Origin: Bimuria novae-zelandiae CBS 107.79
Lineage: Eukaryota > Ascomycota > Dothideomycetes > Pleosporales > Didymosphaeriaceae
Reading direction: 5' to 3'
Assembly: GCA_010015655.1 (NCBI GenBank)
Contig: ML976697.1
Location: forward strand, 277,570 to 341,569
Length of the DNA stretch: 64,000 bases
Shown here: one piece after another, positions 1 to 11,855 of the stretch
Position numbering within the stretch: position 1 is the stretch's first letter
Layout: each line of letters opens with the position of its first letter
Notes under the pieces: generated by a model
Told to the model about the DNA's origin: nothing
Database searches by the model: none
Seen by the model: the letters and a program-made list of their open reading frames with translations, nothing else
Translations under genes and position numbers: made by a program

Positions 1-314
1 ATTAACTGCTTAAGCTAGTTAATAGGGTTGTCGGTATTAAAAGGGCGTAGGAGTCACAATTAAATCGACGAGAGCCTAAGTCAAATCCAAACAATAGATT
101 AATAAACAAGTTGAACACGAGGTGGAAGAGTCCATCCTCATGTTCCTATATACTTAGCATGCTCGACTTGCTCGACTCGAGCAGAGCGAGCACAGCCTTG
201 GCCTTATGCACCTGCTCGACTTNNNNNNNNNNATTGCTGTGCCACCATTGGCTCCCATAAGACCTTGTCCGTCTCAGAATGTTAGCCTAGTAATGCTAAA
301 TACAGATCCTAACA
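1..314 (-). repeat. 3' LTR of gypsy A (partial)
   Basis: Matches 6239-6581 closely and ends in ..ATCCTAACA, i.e. TGTTAGGAT on the minus strand. The first ~80 bp of the LTR lie left of the window. It holds a dense cluster of GCTCGA/TCGAGC inverted repeats and a 10-N gap. Confidence 0.85.
223..232. other. Assembly gap (10 N)
   Basis: Ten N inside the A LTR. The other LTR has about 40 bp at this place, rich in GCTCG/CGAGC inverted repeats, so the gap is a placeholder for a hairpin-rich stretch. Confidence 0.95.
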
Positions 315-331
315 TCATCCCCTCTCTCCAA
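315..331 (-). other. Polypurine tract of gypsy A
   Basis: On the minus strand a purine run (GGAGAGAGGGGATGA) sits directly before the 3' LTR start TGTTAGG. This is the usual primer for plus-strand DNA synthesis. D has the same feature at the same place. Confidence 0.75.
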
Positions 332-412
332 CGATTCGTCCCCGAATTACATAACCTGTCTTACTAAACAGATAAAATTTAGTTGCCCCGCTTTTTAGTG
401 CGTTTTGCTATA

Positions 413-916
413 ATGTCTTCCGCTAAAGCCCGCGCTATCCGTCTCAGTATTAAAACTCGCTGTAATAGTGTTATCTATCCTATCTCTTATAATTATTACT
501 TACTTTCTAGCTCTAAGTGCGTTATTATGCCGTCGTCTAATCCTAACGCCCGTTTAAAGTGTTCTAAGTGTATTCGTGCGCAAAAGTCTTGCGTAAACTT
601 ATTATAGGCATTATTAGATAAGACTTGTAATAAGTATAAAAAGAAGGTGGATGCGGATAAGAAATTATTGGCAAAAGTGTTAATCTAACTTTTGTAAAAT
701 AAGAAAATATTATAGCAGGCTAAGGAGCGTGCTAAGAAGAAGGCGCAATGCCTTATGTCCGAAATAGATGCTGCTAAAGAGTTAGAAGTAGAGGCTGCGT
801 TAGAGGACTATTCTATCGTGGCGGCCACTATTAGCTTCTCTCCTCTAATGTGGTCGACACTAGGGTTATTAGATAATTACTCCGGTACCTTGCCTATAAC
901 CGCGAGCGGCTCTTAG
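413..916 (+). pseudogene. Antisense cysteine-rich accessory ORF of gypsy A
   Basis: Reads opposite to pol, between the chromodomain end and the 3' LTR. From the ATG at 413 a 167-codon frame can be followed to the TAG at 914-916 through a few stops, one of them TAG where D has TGG. It aligns along its length with the D copy (24815-25312). It has a Cys-rich N-terminal half (KCSKCIR..SC), a Lys/Glu-rich stretch likely to be helical or coiled coil, and a conserved tail with LMWSTLGLLDN. The product is unknown; the Cys spacing suggests a small zinc-binding protein. The stop lies next to the end of pol, so the two genes meet tail to tail. Confidence 0.6.
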
Positions 917-3900
917 GTATGTTCCTATAGTACTAGTAGAGCAATTGTTTGCAGTTTGCTAAGTTTTCTTTAGGTTCCTATATGTTCTCGCTGTGTGGGT
1001 ATTTCTTCCATTTAATAAGATACGTTCGTGGTTAATCCGTGTATTATAGTATTTATTCGGCTTCGAATTCGTTTTCTTCCTCTGGCTGGTGATAGAAGGT
1101 GGTTTTAACTAGTGTTTCTGGGTCGGCGGGTTCCAATCGGTCTATATAGAATACCGGGTGTATCTTGGCGTCTAGTGGTAATTCTAATCGATAGTTGACT
1201 AGTGATATTTGTTCTAAAATAAAAAATAGCCCGACTTTAACATAATCTAGTTTCTTATGCTCTTTCTTTTAGGTTCGAAGATTTTTCGTAAGCAGATATG
1301 CTTTATCCCCCTTCTTTAGCTAAGGTGCCGTTTTTTGTTTCTTGTTAGTGTAGGAAATGCTTTGCTGTTAAGCTTTCTCGAGGTTTCTTTAGAGTTATTT
1401 ATGTATTTTCTTTATGTTCTCTGCCATATTTATGGCTTCTTCCGTTTTAATCGTTGTAGGAAATACCTAATTAAAGAGATGTAGGTGTCTTTCGTAGTTT
1501 ACATAAAATGGTGTATATCCTGTTATTACTAATACCTTGTTATTATATGCTAATTGTGCTATAGGTAATAATAAAATCTAGTTATTCTTCTAGTCGTTGC
1601 AGTAGATGCGTAGGTACGTTTTAATTATTTAATTTATACGTTCTGTCTATCCATCTGTCTGCGGATAATAGGCTGTTAATAACTTCTATTTTATTCTAAT
1701 AAGTGCTATAAGGGTTGTCTAATAGTTTAATATAAAGAGTTTGTCTCTATCGCTAATAATTATCTTTAGAATGCCATGGTGTCGTATAAGTCGATCTAGG
1801 ATGAGAAACGCAAGTTCCTTAGCCATAGTTATTTTTTAACATAGTAGTAGTTCTATATATTTAGTGAATCTGCATACGATTACTAATATTAAGTCGTAAC
1901 TCATTCCTGTTGCTGGGTCTTTTGACTTAGGTAGTCTAGTTATAAAGTCCATCGCGATATCTTCCCATAGTGCTATTAGGATCTAAATTACTTGCATCTC
2001 ACCGTACTTAAGATAAGTAGCATACTTATTCCTTTAGTAGTCTACGCACTTGCGTATATACGTTATTACTACTTCCTTAATTCCTTAGAATATGTAATTC
2101 CGTTAAATAAGTTCCATCGTTTTCTTAATGCCTAGGTGTCCGTATACTGAGTTATTATGGTATTGTCGTATAATTTCTTTTTGTTGTTCTTTAGGTACTT
2201 CTCGTGTTGTAACGAGGATTTGGTTGAGTTCTACAGTGGGTTCGAGAGATCCATCTGGGTTCTATCGCAGTATTACCAAATAGGTCCTTAGTTTGTCTCC
2301 TGCAAGATCGTGTCGTTGGCTAAGTGCGTCTACTCGTCCATTTTCTTTGCCAGGTGTATATATAATCTTAAATTTATATTGTCCGAGCGTTTCCGACTAT
2401 CTTGCCTATTGTGGCGTGAGTTCCTTCGTGGTCGTGAAGCGTGTAAGGTTCTTATGGTCCGTGAAGATCTTAAGTGTAGAGTAGCTAAGAGCGTAAATTC
2501 TCTAGTGCTTTAACGTTTTAACAATTGCGTATAGTTCTTTATCGTGTACGTTATATCGTGCTTCTGTGTCGGTGAATTTGCATAAATAGTATGCAATAGG
2601 GTGCTATTTACTATCTTTCTCTTACTTCGCGCAGGTGCCTATCGCGAGGTCACTTACGTCTATTTCGATTTGTAGTAGTTTTCTATCCCTAAAGTGGATA
2701 AGTACTGGTGGCATAATGCATGCGGTCTTTAAGAGTTAGAATAACATTCTACACTCTATAGTCCATGCGAATAGTATATCTTTTCTTATAAAGTTTATAA
2801 GTAGTATCGTAATCTTTGCGTAATCCTTAATAAATTATTAATTAAATCCATAGAATCCTAAAAATTCTTAGATATTTTTTGCCATCTTTAGTATTAGCTA
2901 GTTCTTAATACATTTAATCTTATTAGGTGCGACTTTAATTCCTTCTGTGCTAATAACGTATCCTAAGAATTTAAGTCATGTTACGTGCCACTTACACTTC
3001 TTTAGTTTAATCCTAAGGTGTACTTTGTCTAATACGGTCAACACTGTCTATACATGCAGAATATAATCTAAATCGTTCTTAGAGTAAACGAGTATATCGT
3101 CCATGTATGCGATAACGAATATATCTAGGTAGTTACGTAATACAAAGTTAACTAGCGCTTGGAAATTTGCTAGTGCGTTAGTAAGTCTAAAAGGCATAAC
3201 TATATATTTAAATAGTCTATAGCGTAACCTAAACGCTATCTTCCACTCGTTACCTTCCTTAATTCTTATAAGGTAATATCTATCTCGTAGATCTATTAGT
3301 GTAAAGCGTTTAGCTCTTAAGAGTCGGTCTCTTAATTCTAAGATATTTAGTAGTAGGTATCGATTTTTAATCGTCATGTCGTTAATCTTCTAATAGTTAA
3401 TACATGGTAGTGGTGTGCCGTCTTTCTTTATAATAAACATAAAAGGGCTGGCTGCTAGTAACTTTAATAGTCGTATATATCCTTTCGCGAGATTCGTCTC
3501 GATGAATTCTTTTTCTAGTTAGAGTTCTTTTCTAGTCTTGCCATATAGTAGTCCAAAGGGTGGCGTTTTCCCTTCTACTAGGTCTATCGCTAGATCCCAG
3601 GGCTGATGTTCTGGAAGGTTTGCTTTTCCTTCTCTCTCGGTGAACATATGATTCCATGCTCGATAGCATTCTGGAATTTCATGGTTTATGCTTTCATCTA
3701 TCTTCTTGCGCTCTGTGACTTGGTGGTTCCTACCAGCGTCTGCCAAGGGTTTCTTCCGTTTTTCGACTGTCTGTCGCGAGACTATAGTGTTAATAGCTCT
3801 TTTATCTACTATTATACTCTATTAATGCGTAGGCTTTACTTACAATACATAGTTATAGCGCTTAAAGGATAGCTTCTTTCCTTCCTAGTTAATTGTAGGA

Positions 3901-4160
3901 TTATGCTTTCTTAACTAGGGTAGTCCTAAAATTACGTCGTGATTAGCTTCTTTAATAATGTCAAGGGTAATTAACTCCTGGTGTCTATAGATCGTGAGGG
4001 TAGTTTCGACCTCGTATTTAATCGTTACTTCGCTAGGCATTAGTTGTCTATTCGCGATATAAATAGCATAGGGCATAGCCTTCTTGCGCTTATAGAGTCC
4101 CGCTCTATTAAGTGCTTTTCTTAACATATAGCTTTCCTGTGCTCCTAAGTCCAGCATGGC
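917..4160 (-). pseudogene. pol: Gypsy A pol: protease, RT, RNase H, integrase, chromodomain
   Basis: The protease segment (3915-4157) has LDLGAQESYM, where the usual DSG became DLG, and ends NHDVILGLP. RT (3048-3377 and around it) has FTLIDLRDRYYLIRI, the FxxMPFRLTNA motif and YMDDILVYS at about 3090-3115. RNase H and integrase follow towards lower coordinates, and a chromodomain-like end (RTYLIKWKKYP) lies at about 920-1080, which puts the element among the chromoviruses. The frames are broken by many stops that fit RIP. No intact polyprotein remains. Confidence 0.8.
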
Positions 4161-5199
4161 TTTTATCCATGTTTCTTTAAGCTATACTAGTAGCTTAATT
4201 AATGCCTAACTATTTATAGCATTTAGTTCTCTGAAGGCGTCTTCCCTCCTAAGCCTAGGTCTAAAAAAGATATCTTTTCTGTAGGTGGCTTTATAGGATT
4301 AAGGTGTCCTTCCTTCTTCTTCTCCTGAGGCTGCTGTTAGCCCTTTTCTAGGAGAGCTTTACCGTCTTCTTCCTTCGTTACCATTTTAATCCTGAGGGTC
4401 GTAGTCCCTTTTAGTATGCGATTAAACCCATGCTTTCCCTTTTACTCTTTGTGTTCCTTATAATTAGGGTATAAGCATGTTTGCCATTTGTTAGATACGC
4501 ATTTTCTATTAACTAGTAATAATATTACTTAGTTTAGCGCTTAGTTAAGGTGTAAAAAGTATCGTGTTTTACGTTTATCCCAGAGGTGAACGTCACAATG
4601 GGTAATAAGGCAGTTAAACCACTCCCATCTACATTGTTAGTACGTTCGGGGAAAATAACTGTATTCCTTAGCTTGGTAATAAATAGTACATTAGTCTTCT
4701 CTATAGAGGGTCTATTGTATGGTCTCATGCGTAGGATTACGGTGGTCCAGGTCGTACTATGGTTCGTAGTTTAGGCTTTCGTTTGGGTATTTCTTCTTGG
4801 GGTCTTTGTGGGCGTAGCGGTGGTCTGCCATTTCTCTTGCTGCTTTACTAACCAGGTCGGGTTAGTAAGCATGAAAAAATGCTTCTGCGTAGTCTTGTCG
4901 TTCCATTGCTGTAAACCCAAAATCTCCTTCTTAAGGTTGGTGTTTTTCCAAGAAGTCGAAAACATTCGTCGTCTTGCTAGTAACAGGTTTGTTCCAGCTA
5001 GGGTAAGGTGTAGGAGATCGAGGCACTAGCTCTATCTCTTCCTTATCTAAACCTTCGTATACATCCTCGTAGAGTCGCGAGTTAGGCGAGTCTAATTGCT
5101 CTAAGTCTTTATCTAGGATATTAGATTGCTTAATAGCGTCTATTACTTGCCATTCTTCGTCGGTTGCGTCTGCATCTACGACGGATAGTACGTTTAACT

Positions 5200-6140
5200 A
5201 TCTAATAACCTTGTTCTTAGATCTGCAGTTCCTGGCGATATAACCTAGTTTGTTATATATAAAGCATTTGCGTGTCTTGGTCCCCTTGTGTTAGGTTCTA
5301 TCTAAGATGCGCTTTTAGTTAGGCTTATAAAAGCCGTTAAACTTCCTTGTTCCTTTCTCTAAATTATTAAACTAGATTCCTTCTATAGGTTGGTAGCTAT
5401 AAGAGTCGCTTCGTTGCTATCGTCGAGGTGCTTTTAGTGGCGCCCTGTAGACTACAGGTGCCTATCGTCTAAAACTAACATTCCTTGGGTTTCTACGAAA
5501 TTCTTCTTGTAGTGCGAACCATTCTCCATCGATCTGGATAGATTCTTTGTATAGTTTATTAAGGGTGTTAAGTCTAGCACTACTACGCAAGAGTTCTTTA
5601 CGCACGTTGCATTTAAGTCCTTATTAATATATGGTCTTAAGGGATTCATCTTCCTAGTTAAGTTATACAGCGTACTTGCAAAACTCGGCTGCATACTCTA
5701 CTGCGGATCGTTGTTATTAGATAGTTTAGATAGCTCGTTCGGCTATAGTAATTTTATTAGCAATTCCAAACAGTTACTTAAGGTATTTCTTAAAATTTAA
5801 GTAATCTTTAATAATGTTAACTGCGTTAGCGTAACTGTTCATGTAGTTCTTATCCTTATTATTATGGTCCATGTCTATGTACTTAACTAAGTAGGGACAG
5901 ATCTATTCTTCGGCTAGTCCTTACATGTAAGTTACTACGAAGATGACTTTCTTCTTATCTTCGAGGTTATTATCTATGTTAAAGAAGTATAGGTCTAGCT
6001 GTAGAAGCCAGGTATTAAGGAGACTACGATTACTATTGTATAAATTAGGTTTATGCGCCTTATTCTTAGTATCCTTTATTAGAGTAATACTAGCGTTGCC
6101 TAAAGCTATAGAAGAAGTAGGAGTCCTAGTAGTACTTATG
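5200..6140 (-). pseudogene. gag: Gypsy A gag with zinc knuckle
   Basis: The minus-strand frame beginning FEDKKKVIFVVTYM..GLAEE near 5960 resembles a Retrotrans_gag domain. A degenerate CCHC knuckle (CFIYNKLGYIARNC) lies near 5225-5270; its second Cys and its His both read as Tyr, as expected from TGT-to-TAT and CAT-to-TAT change. The start codon cannot be fixed. Confidence 0.65.
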
Positions 6141-6156
6141 TTAAGGGTATTTAAGA

Positions 6157-6581
6157 TATTAAGTCCCTACGGGTAGCTAATTTGTAAGTAGTTAGGGTTA
6201 GTTCTTAGGCAGGAGTACTTATTAGGCAAGGAAGGAGTATTAACTGCTTAAGCTAGTTAATAAGGTTATTAGTATCGAAAGGGCGTAGGAGTCACAATCA
6301 AATCGACAAGAGCCTAAGTTAAATCTAAACAATAGATTAATAAACAAGTTAAACACGAGGTGGACGAGTCCATCCTCATGTTCCTATATACTTAGCATGC
6401 TCGACTTGCTCGACTCGAGCAGAGCGAGCACAGCCTTGGCCTTATGCACCTGCTCGACTTGCTCGCTTCGAGCACAGCGAGCACACACGTGACCTGCCTA
6501 TTGCTGTGCCACCATTGGCTCCCATAAGACCTTGTCCGTCTCAGAATGTTAGCCTGGTGATGCTAAATACAGATCCTAACA
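6157..6581 (-). repeat. 5' LTR of gypsy A
   Basis: About 425 bp. The minus-strand start is TGTTAGGATC at 6581; the far end was placed by alignment to the D LTR and its TGTTAAGATC terminus (here TATTAAG..). The GC-rich GCTCGAC inverted-repeat cluster lies at about 6397-6485. Confidence 0.8.
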
Positions 6582-9500
6582 GAAAGCATAACCCTATAAT
6601 TAACTAAAAGAAGAAAGAGCTATTTTTTAAGCGCTGTAACTATATATTATAAGTAAAGCCTACGTATTAATAGAGCATAATAGTAGACAAGAGAGCTATT
6701 AATAATATAGTCTTGCAACTAGAAGTTAATAAACGCGAAATTAACTTAGTAAACGCTAGCAGGAACTACTAGGTTATAAAGCGTAAGTATAAAGAGAATA
6801 GCACACCTCTTAATATCCCTAATAAATATAAAGAATAGAGTTATTTATTTTAGGAAGAGAAAGGAGCAAACGCCCTTCCTAAGTATATATACTAAAATTA
6901 CCGCATTGTTCTTAAAGAAGGAAAAACGCCGCCTTTTAGACTACTATATAGCTAGAGTAAAAAGGAACTCTAATAGACACGCGAATTTCTAAAAAAAAGC
7001 CTTTAATAGGTAATAAATACGTAAGTTAGAATTGCTAGTAGCATCACCCCTAATATTTATTATAAAAAAGAATAGAACGCCACGACTATATATTAACTAT
7101 AAGAAACTAAATAATATAATAATTAAGAATAAATACCTACTACTAAATATATAAGAGTCTCGAGACAGACTAGGACAAGCTAAGATATTTACACAATTTA
7201 ACCTACGAGACGGATACTACCTTATATAAATAGTAGCAGGTGATAAGTGGAAGACAGCCTTTAAACCAAATATAGACTATTTAAGTACTAAGTTATGCCT
7301 TTTAGACTTACAAACGCACCAGCAATATTCTAAGCAATAATTAATAATATACTATAGAATTATCTTAACATATTTATAGTTGCCTACTTTAACAATATTC
7401 TAATATTCTCTAAGAAAGAGAAAGATTATATGTAGCATGTATAAATAGTACTATAAGCGCTAGATAGCGCTAACCTATAACTAAAACTTAAAAAATATAA
7501 ATTCTATGTCACGGAATTAGAGTTTCTAGGACACGTTATTAATACTAAAGGTATCTAAGTAAGCCCTTTAAAGATTAAGGAAGTAAAGAAGTAGAAATTA
7601 CTTACTAACTTTAAGAAAGTATAAGCCTTTCTTAGATTTACTAGATTTAATAGACAATTTATCACGAACTACTTAAGGATTACGCTACTACTTATAAACT
7701 TCACGAAGAAAGATAGATCTTTTAATTAGATAGATAAATGCAAATAAGTATTCTAAACACTATAAGAAGTATATATTATACTACTAGTCCTTATATACTT
7801 CTAAGATAATAAACCTTTGCGTATTAAAATAGACGTAAGCAACTTGGCAGTTAGAGTATACGCAAAGCAAGAGAAGAATAGTAAATAGCACCTAGTTACA
7901 TACTATACACATAATTTTATATTAGAAGAATTACAGTATAAAGTACACGACAAAGAACTACTTACAATAGTAAAGGCTATTAAATACTAAAGGATCTATG
8001 CACACAGTTGCTTAAAACTTATAATTTTTACGGACTATAAGAATCTCACACGCTTTATAACTATAAAGGAACTAACCTAATAATAAGCAAGATAGTTAGA
8101 AACGCTAAAATAATATAAATTTAAAATTATGTACACCCTAGGCAAAGAAAACGGACGAGCAGATACTCTTAGTAGAATAAATAATAAAGGAGAAAAGGTT
8201 AAGATATACTCCGTAATACTAAAGAAGAACCCTAACGGATCTTTAGAACTAATAGTTAAACTTAACTAACTCCTTATACTCACACGAGAAGTACCTAGAG
8301 AACTATAAAAAGAAACTATATAATAATATTATAACGACCCGGTGTACGGACACCTAAGGATTAGAAAAACCATAGAACTTATCTAGCGGAACTATAGCTT
8401 TAGAGGAATTAAGGAAGTAGTAACTACCTACATCTATAAATATATAGATTACTAGCGTAATAAACATACAACACATCTTAAGTATAGAAAGATATAAGCT
8501 ATATAAATACCCGTTGCACTATGGGAAGACATTGCTATAGACTTTATTATATGACTACTAAAGTTAAAGGACCCTGTAACAGGAATTACCTACAATATAA
8601 TACTAAATATCGTATATTAATTTACTAAATACGTAGAATTACTACTATACTAGAAGATAACTATAGCAAAGGAACTCGTATTTCTGATTTTAGACTAACT
8701 TATATAATATTACGGCATTCTAAAAATAATTATTAGCGATAGAGATAAGCTCTTTACCTTAAACTACTAAATAACACTTATAACACTAATTAGAATAAAA
8801 CGAAAACTATTAATAGCATATTATCCGCAAACCGACGGACAGACAGAACGTACAAATTAGATAATTAAAACGTACCTACGCATCTACTATAATAACTAGA
8901 AGAATAACTAGATTTCCTTACTACTTATAGCATAGTTAGTATACAATAACAAGATATTAGCAGCAACGGGATTTATACTATTTTATATAAACTATAAAAA
9001 ATACCTACATCCCTTTAATTAGACACTGCCTACAATAATTAGGATAGAGAAAGTAATAAATATAGCAGAAACTATAAAGAAAATACATGCATAACTCTAA
9101 GAAAACCTTAAGAAAGCTTAATAGTAAAGTATTTCCTACATAAACTAAAAAAGAAAAACGGCACCTTAGCTAAAGAAGGGGGATAAAGCATATCTACTTA
9201 TAAAGAACCTTAGAACTTAAAAGAAAAAGCACAAGAAACTAGACTATATTAAAGTTAGGCTATTTTTTATTATTAAATAAATATTACTAGTTAACTACTA
9301 ATTAGAACTACCGCCAGACGCTAAGATACACCTAGTATTCTATATAGACTAGCTCAAACCCGCAGACCCGGAAACGCCAGTTAAAACCACCTTCTATTAC
9401 CAGCCAGAGAAGGAAACCGAATTTAAAGTCGAAAAGATACTACAACACACGGATCAGCCACGAACATACCTTATTAAATAGAAAGGATATCTATACTTAG

Positions 9501-9730
9501 AAGACATATAAGAACTAGAAGCAAACCTTAGTAACTATCGCTAGATATTAGTATAGTACTATTATTAAGCCACGGGAAAGAACTAGAGACGATTAAAAGA
9601 GAACTAGTTAAGAACTTAGTAAGAAGAAGATCTATTAACAGATTAAGAAGAAGATTATTAGCCTGTAACTAGCCTAGATTAGTAAAAAGATTAACGCCTT
9701 AGAATAGAGTAACTACACTTAAACTATCTA
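6582..9730 (+). pseudogene. pol: Gypsy B pol (5'-truncated here): RT, RNase H, integrase, chromodomain
   Basis: The sequence enters in mid-pol, at the post-protease linker that also occurs in A and D. RT has RTPRLYINYKKLN and a degraded YxDD box, YFNN at 7385-7396 (both Asp changed to Asn by G-to-A). RNase H has IKIDVSNLAV near 7825. Integrase has QTDGQTER near 8830. A chromodomain (RTYLIK.KGYLYLED) lies at 9411-9560. The organisation matches A and D, but the sequence is distinct and on the plus strand. The missing 5' part would lie beyond element A. Confidence 0.8.
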
Positions 9731-9732
9731 CC

Positions 9733-10145
9733 TCTTAGGTCTGCTAAACTTTTATAATCGCTAAATCGCGACGTGCAAACTCTTACTTATAACTTTTAAT
9801 TTCTAATAATTCGCGCTTACGCTAAGTAAGCTCTTATTAACTACGTAATACCTCCTCCTTAGCACGAGCTAACTCTAGACGTTTCTCGCGTTTCTCCTGC
9901 TCCACCTTTTCCTATTCTTCTTTAGAAATATATAACTCGCACTCCGCGTGCGCAGTAATACAGCTAGCACAGCGACTGGACACGGTATCTATAAAACACC
10001 GCAAATTTTCCTTTGCACACCTTTCACAACGAAATACTATCTCCTTAAACAACGCACGAACACGGGCCGCACGATCGTGTCGCTCTTAGGTCGAAGTCTT
10101 TTTGCGAGGCGCGCGCGCTTTGCGAGGCTTGGGATCCTTAGGCAT
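9733..10145 (-). pseudogene. Antisense Zn2Cys6-type accessory ORF of gypsy B
   Basis: From an ATG at 10145 reading leftwards: a basic N-terminus (MPKDPKPRKARAPRKK), then cysteines at residues 40, 43, 50, 59, 62 and 69. The spacing CX2CX6CX8CX2CX6C is exactly that of a fungal Zn2Cys6 binuclear cluster (codons 9939-10028). A Glu/Lys/Arg-rich region follows that looks like a coiled coil (EKREKRLELARAKEE). Only a few stops interrupt it, one before the cluster and the others after it; the cluster itself is clean. The left boundary is approximate. It lies between pol and the 3' LTR, opposite in strand to pol, like its relatives in A, C and D. The role is unknown; DNA or nucleic-acid binding is inferred from the cluster. 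Confidence 0.7.
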
Positions 10146-10257
10146 AGTTAGGAAGGCAATCAGGTTTCAGGAACACGACGAGGAAACCTACGGTACTTAT
10201 ACTCACTAGCCGCTTATGCAGCCACAAGGCACGGCGCAGGGATATCAGGACGATATC

Positions 10258-10275
10258 TGGAAGGAGGGGAGGTGA
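10258..10275 (+). other. Polypurine tract of gypsy B
   Basis: A purine run GGAAGGAGGGGAGGTGA directly precedes the LTR start TGTTGAGATC at 10276. This marks the 3' end of the internal region of B. Confidence 0.75.
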
Positions 10276-10339
10276 TGTTGAGATCTGAACAATCGCAACA
10301 AAGAACAACCAACAGTGAGCGCAGCGGGGTAACCCACGG
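10276..10339 (+). repeat. 3' LTR of gypsy B, left piece (U3 start)
   Basis: Begins TGTTGAGATC after the polypurine tract and breaks off after 64 bp at the 8-bp sequence ACCCACGG. The same 8 bp recur at 49969-49976, from where the LTR continues to ..GATCTTAACA at 50363. The interruption is element X. Confidence 0.75.
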
Positions 10340-10357
10340 TTATCTCATTAATCAGAC
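10340..10357 (+). repeat. Left terminal inverted repeat of X
   Basis: TTATCTCATTAATCAGAC, preceded by the TSD ACCCACGG. It mirrors 49951-49968. Confidence 0.75.
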
Positions 10358-11039
10358 ACCCTGCAATTGCGGCGGCGCTAGCGCGCCACCTAATTATCAG
10401 CTAATCAGAAGTTCGCATAAGTTTGTATAAGTTACTAAGAGTTTTAGACTAATTAGCGCTTAATTATATTATTAGCTAATAATTAATTATAAAGCGTCTA
10501 AGGACAAGTGTTAGGCGCGTTAGTGCAACTTTAGGAACAGGCCACTAGCTATTTTATAACTACCTATATATCTTAACGCCACTATCTTGGGGCATTACCG
10601 CGCAGATCTAGATTATAGCGCAAGTAAATATCTACATTTTCGTATAATTAAATAGTGTCTAACTACGCGTCTTTAGGGCAAAGTACTACACGCTATATAG
10701 TGACTTTTTGCGCAACGCGTGCATTTAAACACCTATTAATATCCACTAACCCTACGCCTATCGTCGCCTCCCCTATAGTAAAAACTATAACCTATACTTA
10801 ATAGGCATATAATAAGCCCCCTTATATTATGTTTAGAGACAGCGCGACGCGTTATAGTAGTTATAAGATTTCCTCTATAGGTGTGTTTAGTTAGAGTAGA
10901 GTACTACTATAACGCGTTATATTAACGCTTACGGGGTCCTATAAACTTCTAAAAAAATCTATAAGCTTATAAAAACTCCTTAAAACTTCTTAAGACTCTT
11001 AACTTAGTTAGGTGTGTAGTACTATCTAGTAGATATAAC
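10358..11039. other. Left subterminal region of X, no clear gene
   Basis: AT-rich with a GC-rich start (GGCGGCGCTAGCGCGCC at about 10371). It holds the scattered motif AGAAGTTCGCATAAGTTT near 10405 and a related run of TATAAACTTCTAA / TTATAAAAACT units at about 10950-11010. No protein match is visible in any frame. Confidence 0.5.
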
Positions 11040-11256
11040 TTTTAGTAACTCCTAGGTAGTGCTAGGTATAGCTCGAGGCAAGCGTAAGGGTCGTAGAGGG
11101 CTACTATCTACTACCTATAGCATTATAGCTTTAGCTTAGGGTGTTATAACACCTACTTCTACGCGTAAATAGATAGTTAATTAGTAAATAAAGTAAGCGT
11201 AAGGGAGATAGGATGCCTAGCTACTTAAGAACCTTATAAAGGCACTTAATTATCTA

Positions 11257-11706
11257 TGTTATAAGGCTCTCACACCTTAGTCCGGTTCGGGTTAGGGCGG
11301 TAAGATATCGTGGTGCTTCACGGATTATTTAGTAGTATAAGTTAATGCGACACTTAGCACGGCTAGATAATTTAATCTTATAATAAAGTAAGATAACTAT
11401 TAGTCTATATAGGAGAACGTACTCGCACAGAAGATATGTAAGTTAACTATAAGGAGAGAAACAATATAGGAGAATCGTTATACTATATACTAGTCTGTTT
11501 CCTCCTTGTAGTCCCGCCAAGACTCCATAGTCCCAGGGACTCTGGTAGTCCCATGGGACTTCCTTTTATGCGGGACTTTATTACGTAACTACTAATATAA
11601 GCTACCCCGCGCCTCTTTATATTTCGTTATTTTTATTATTCTATTAATAATTACTTTTTTAGCGTAATTACCTAGCTTCCTTCTTTTAGTCTTTATAGTC
11701 GTAACA
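11257..11706 (-). repeat. 3' LTR of gypsy C
   Basis: 450 bp, TGTTATAAGG..GTCGTAACA, matching 18712-19161 at the same length. It is more AT-rich than the other copy, so the LTRs were mutated separately. It contains a TCCCGCC..GGCGGG-like GGGACT/AGTCCC inverted-repeat cluster near 11510-11580. Confidence 0.92.
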
Positions 11707-11724
11707 TTATCCTCCCTCTTAAGG
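11707..11724 (-). other. Polypurine tract of gypsy C
   Basis: Minus-strand AAGAGGGAGGATAA abuts the 3' LTR start TGTTACGAC. Confidence 0.65.
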
Positions 11725-11855
11725 TTATTATCCTAATATCTTGCTTTGCTGTGCTGTGCCGTCGGCGCGTAGGTGCTAATTATTATAAAGGTGCGTCCCC
11801 CCTACGTCCTAAGGCAGGCCGCAGCCTCTCCTTAATTCCCCTTACCTTACTAGCC

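Larger units (their letters stand above)
1..6581 (-). mobile_element. Gypsy element A (chromovirus), minus strand, left end cut by the window
   Basis: Two related direct repeats flank a gag-pol region read on the minus strand: a truncated 3' LTR at 1-314 and the full 5' LTR at 6157-6581. The inner order on the minus strand is gag with zinc knuckle, protease, reverse transcriptase, RNase H, integrase and chromodomain, which is the Ty3/gypsy order. All frames are broken by many stops of RIP type. Just beyond the 5' LTR the sequence enters another gypsy pol (element B) in mid-gene, so A probably inserted into B; the left flank and any TSD lie outside the window. Confidence 0.85.

Noticed and set aside
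2293..2513. Plus-strand open frames over the gypsy A integrase region
   Set aside because: Antisense shadows of pol; no support outside the 3' accessory slot.
10332..10520. Reading the shared TTATCTCATTAAT sequence at 10340 and 49951 as part of two unrelated LTRs
   Set aside because: The 8-bp ACCCACGG on both outer sides and the continuity of the B LTR across the gap fit an insertion better; kept as the main way X could be refuted.
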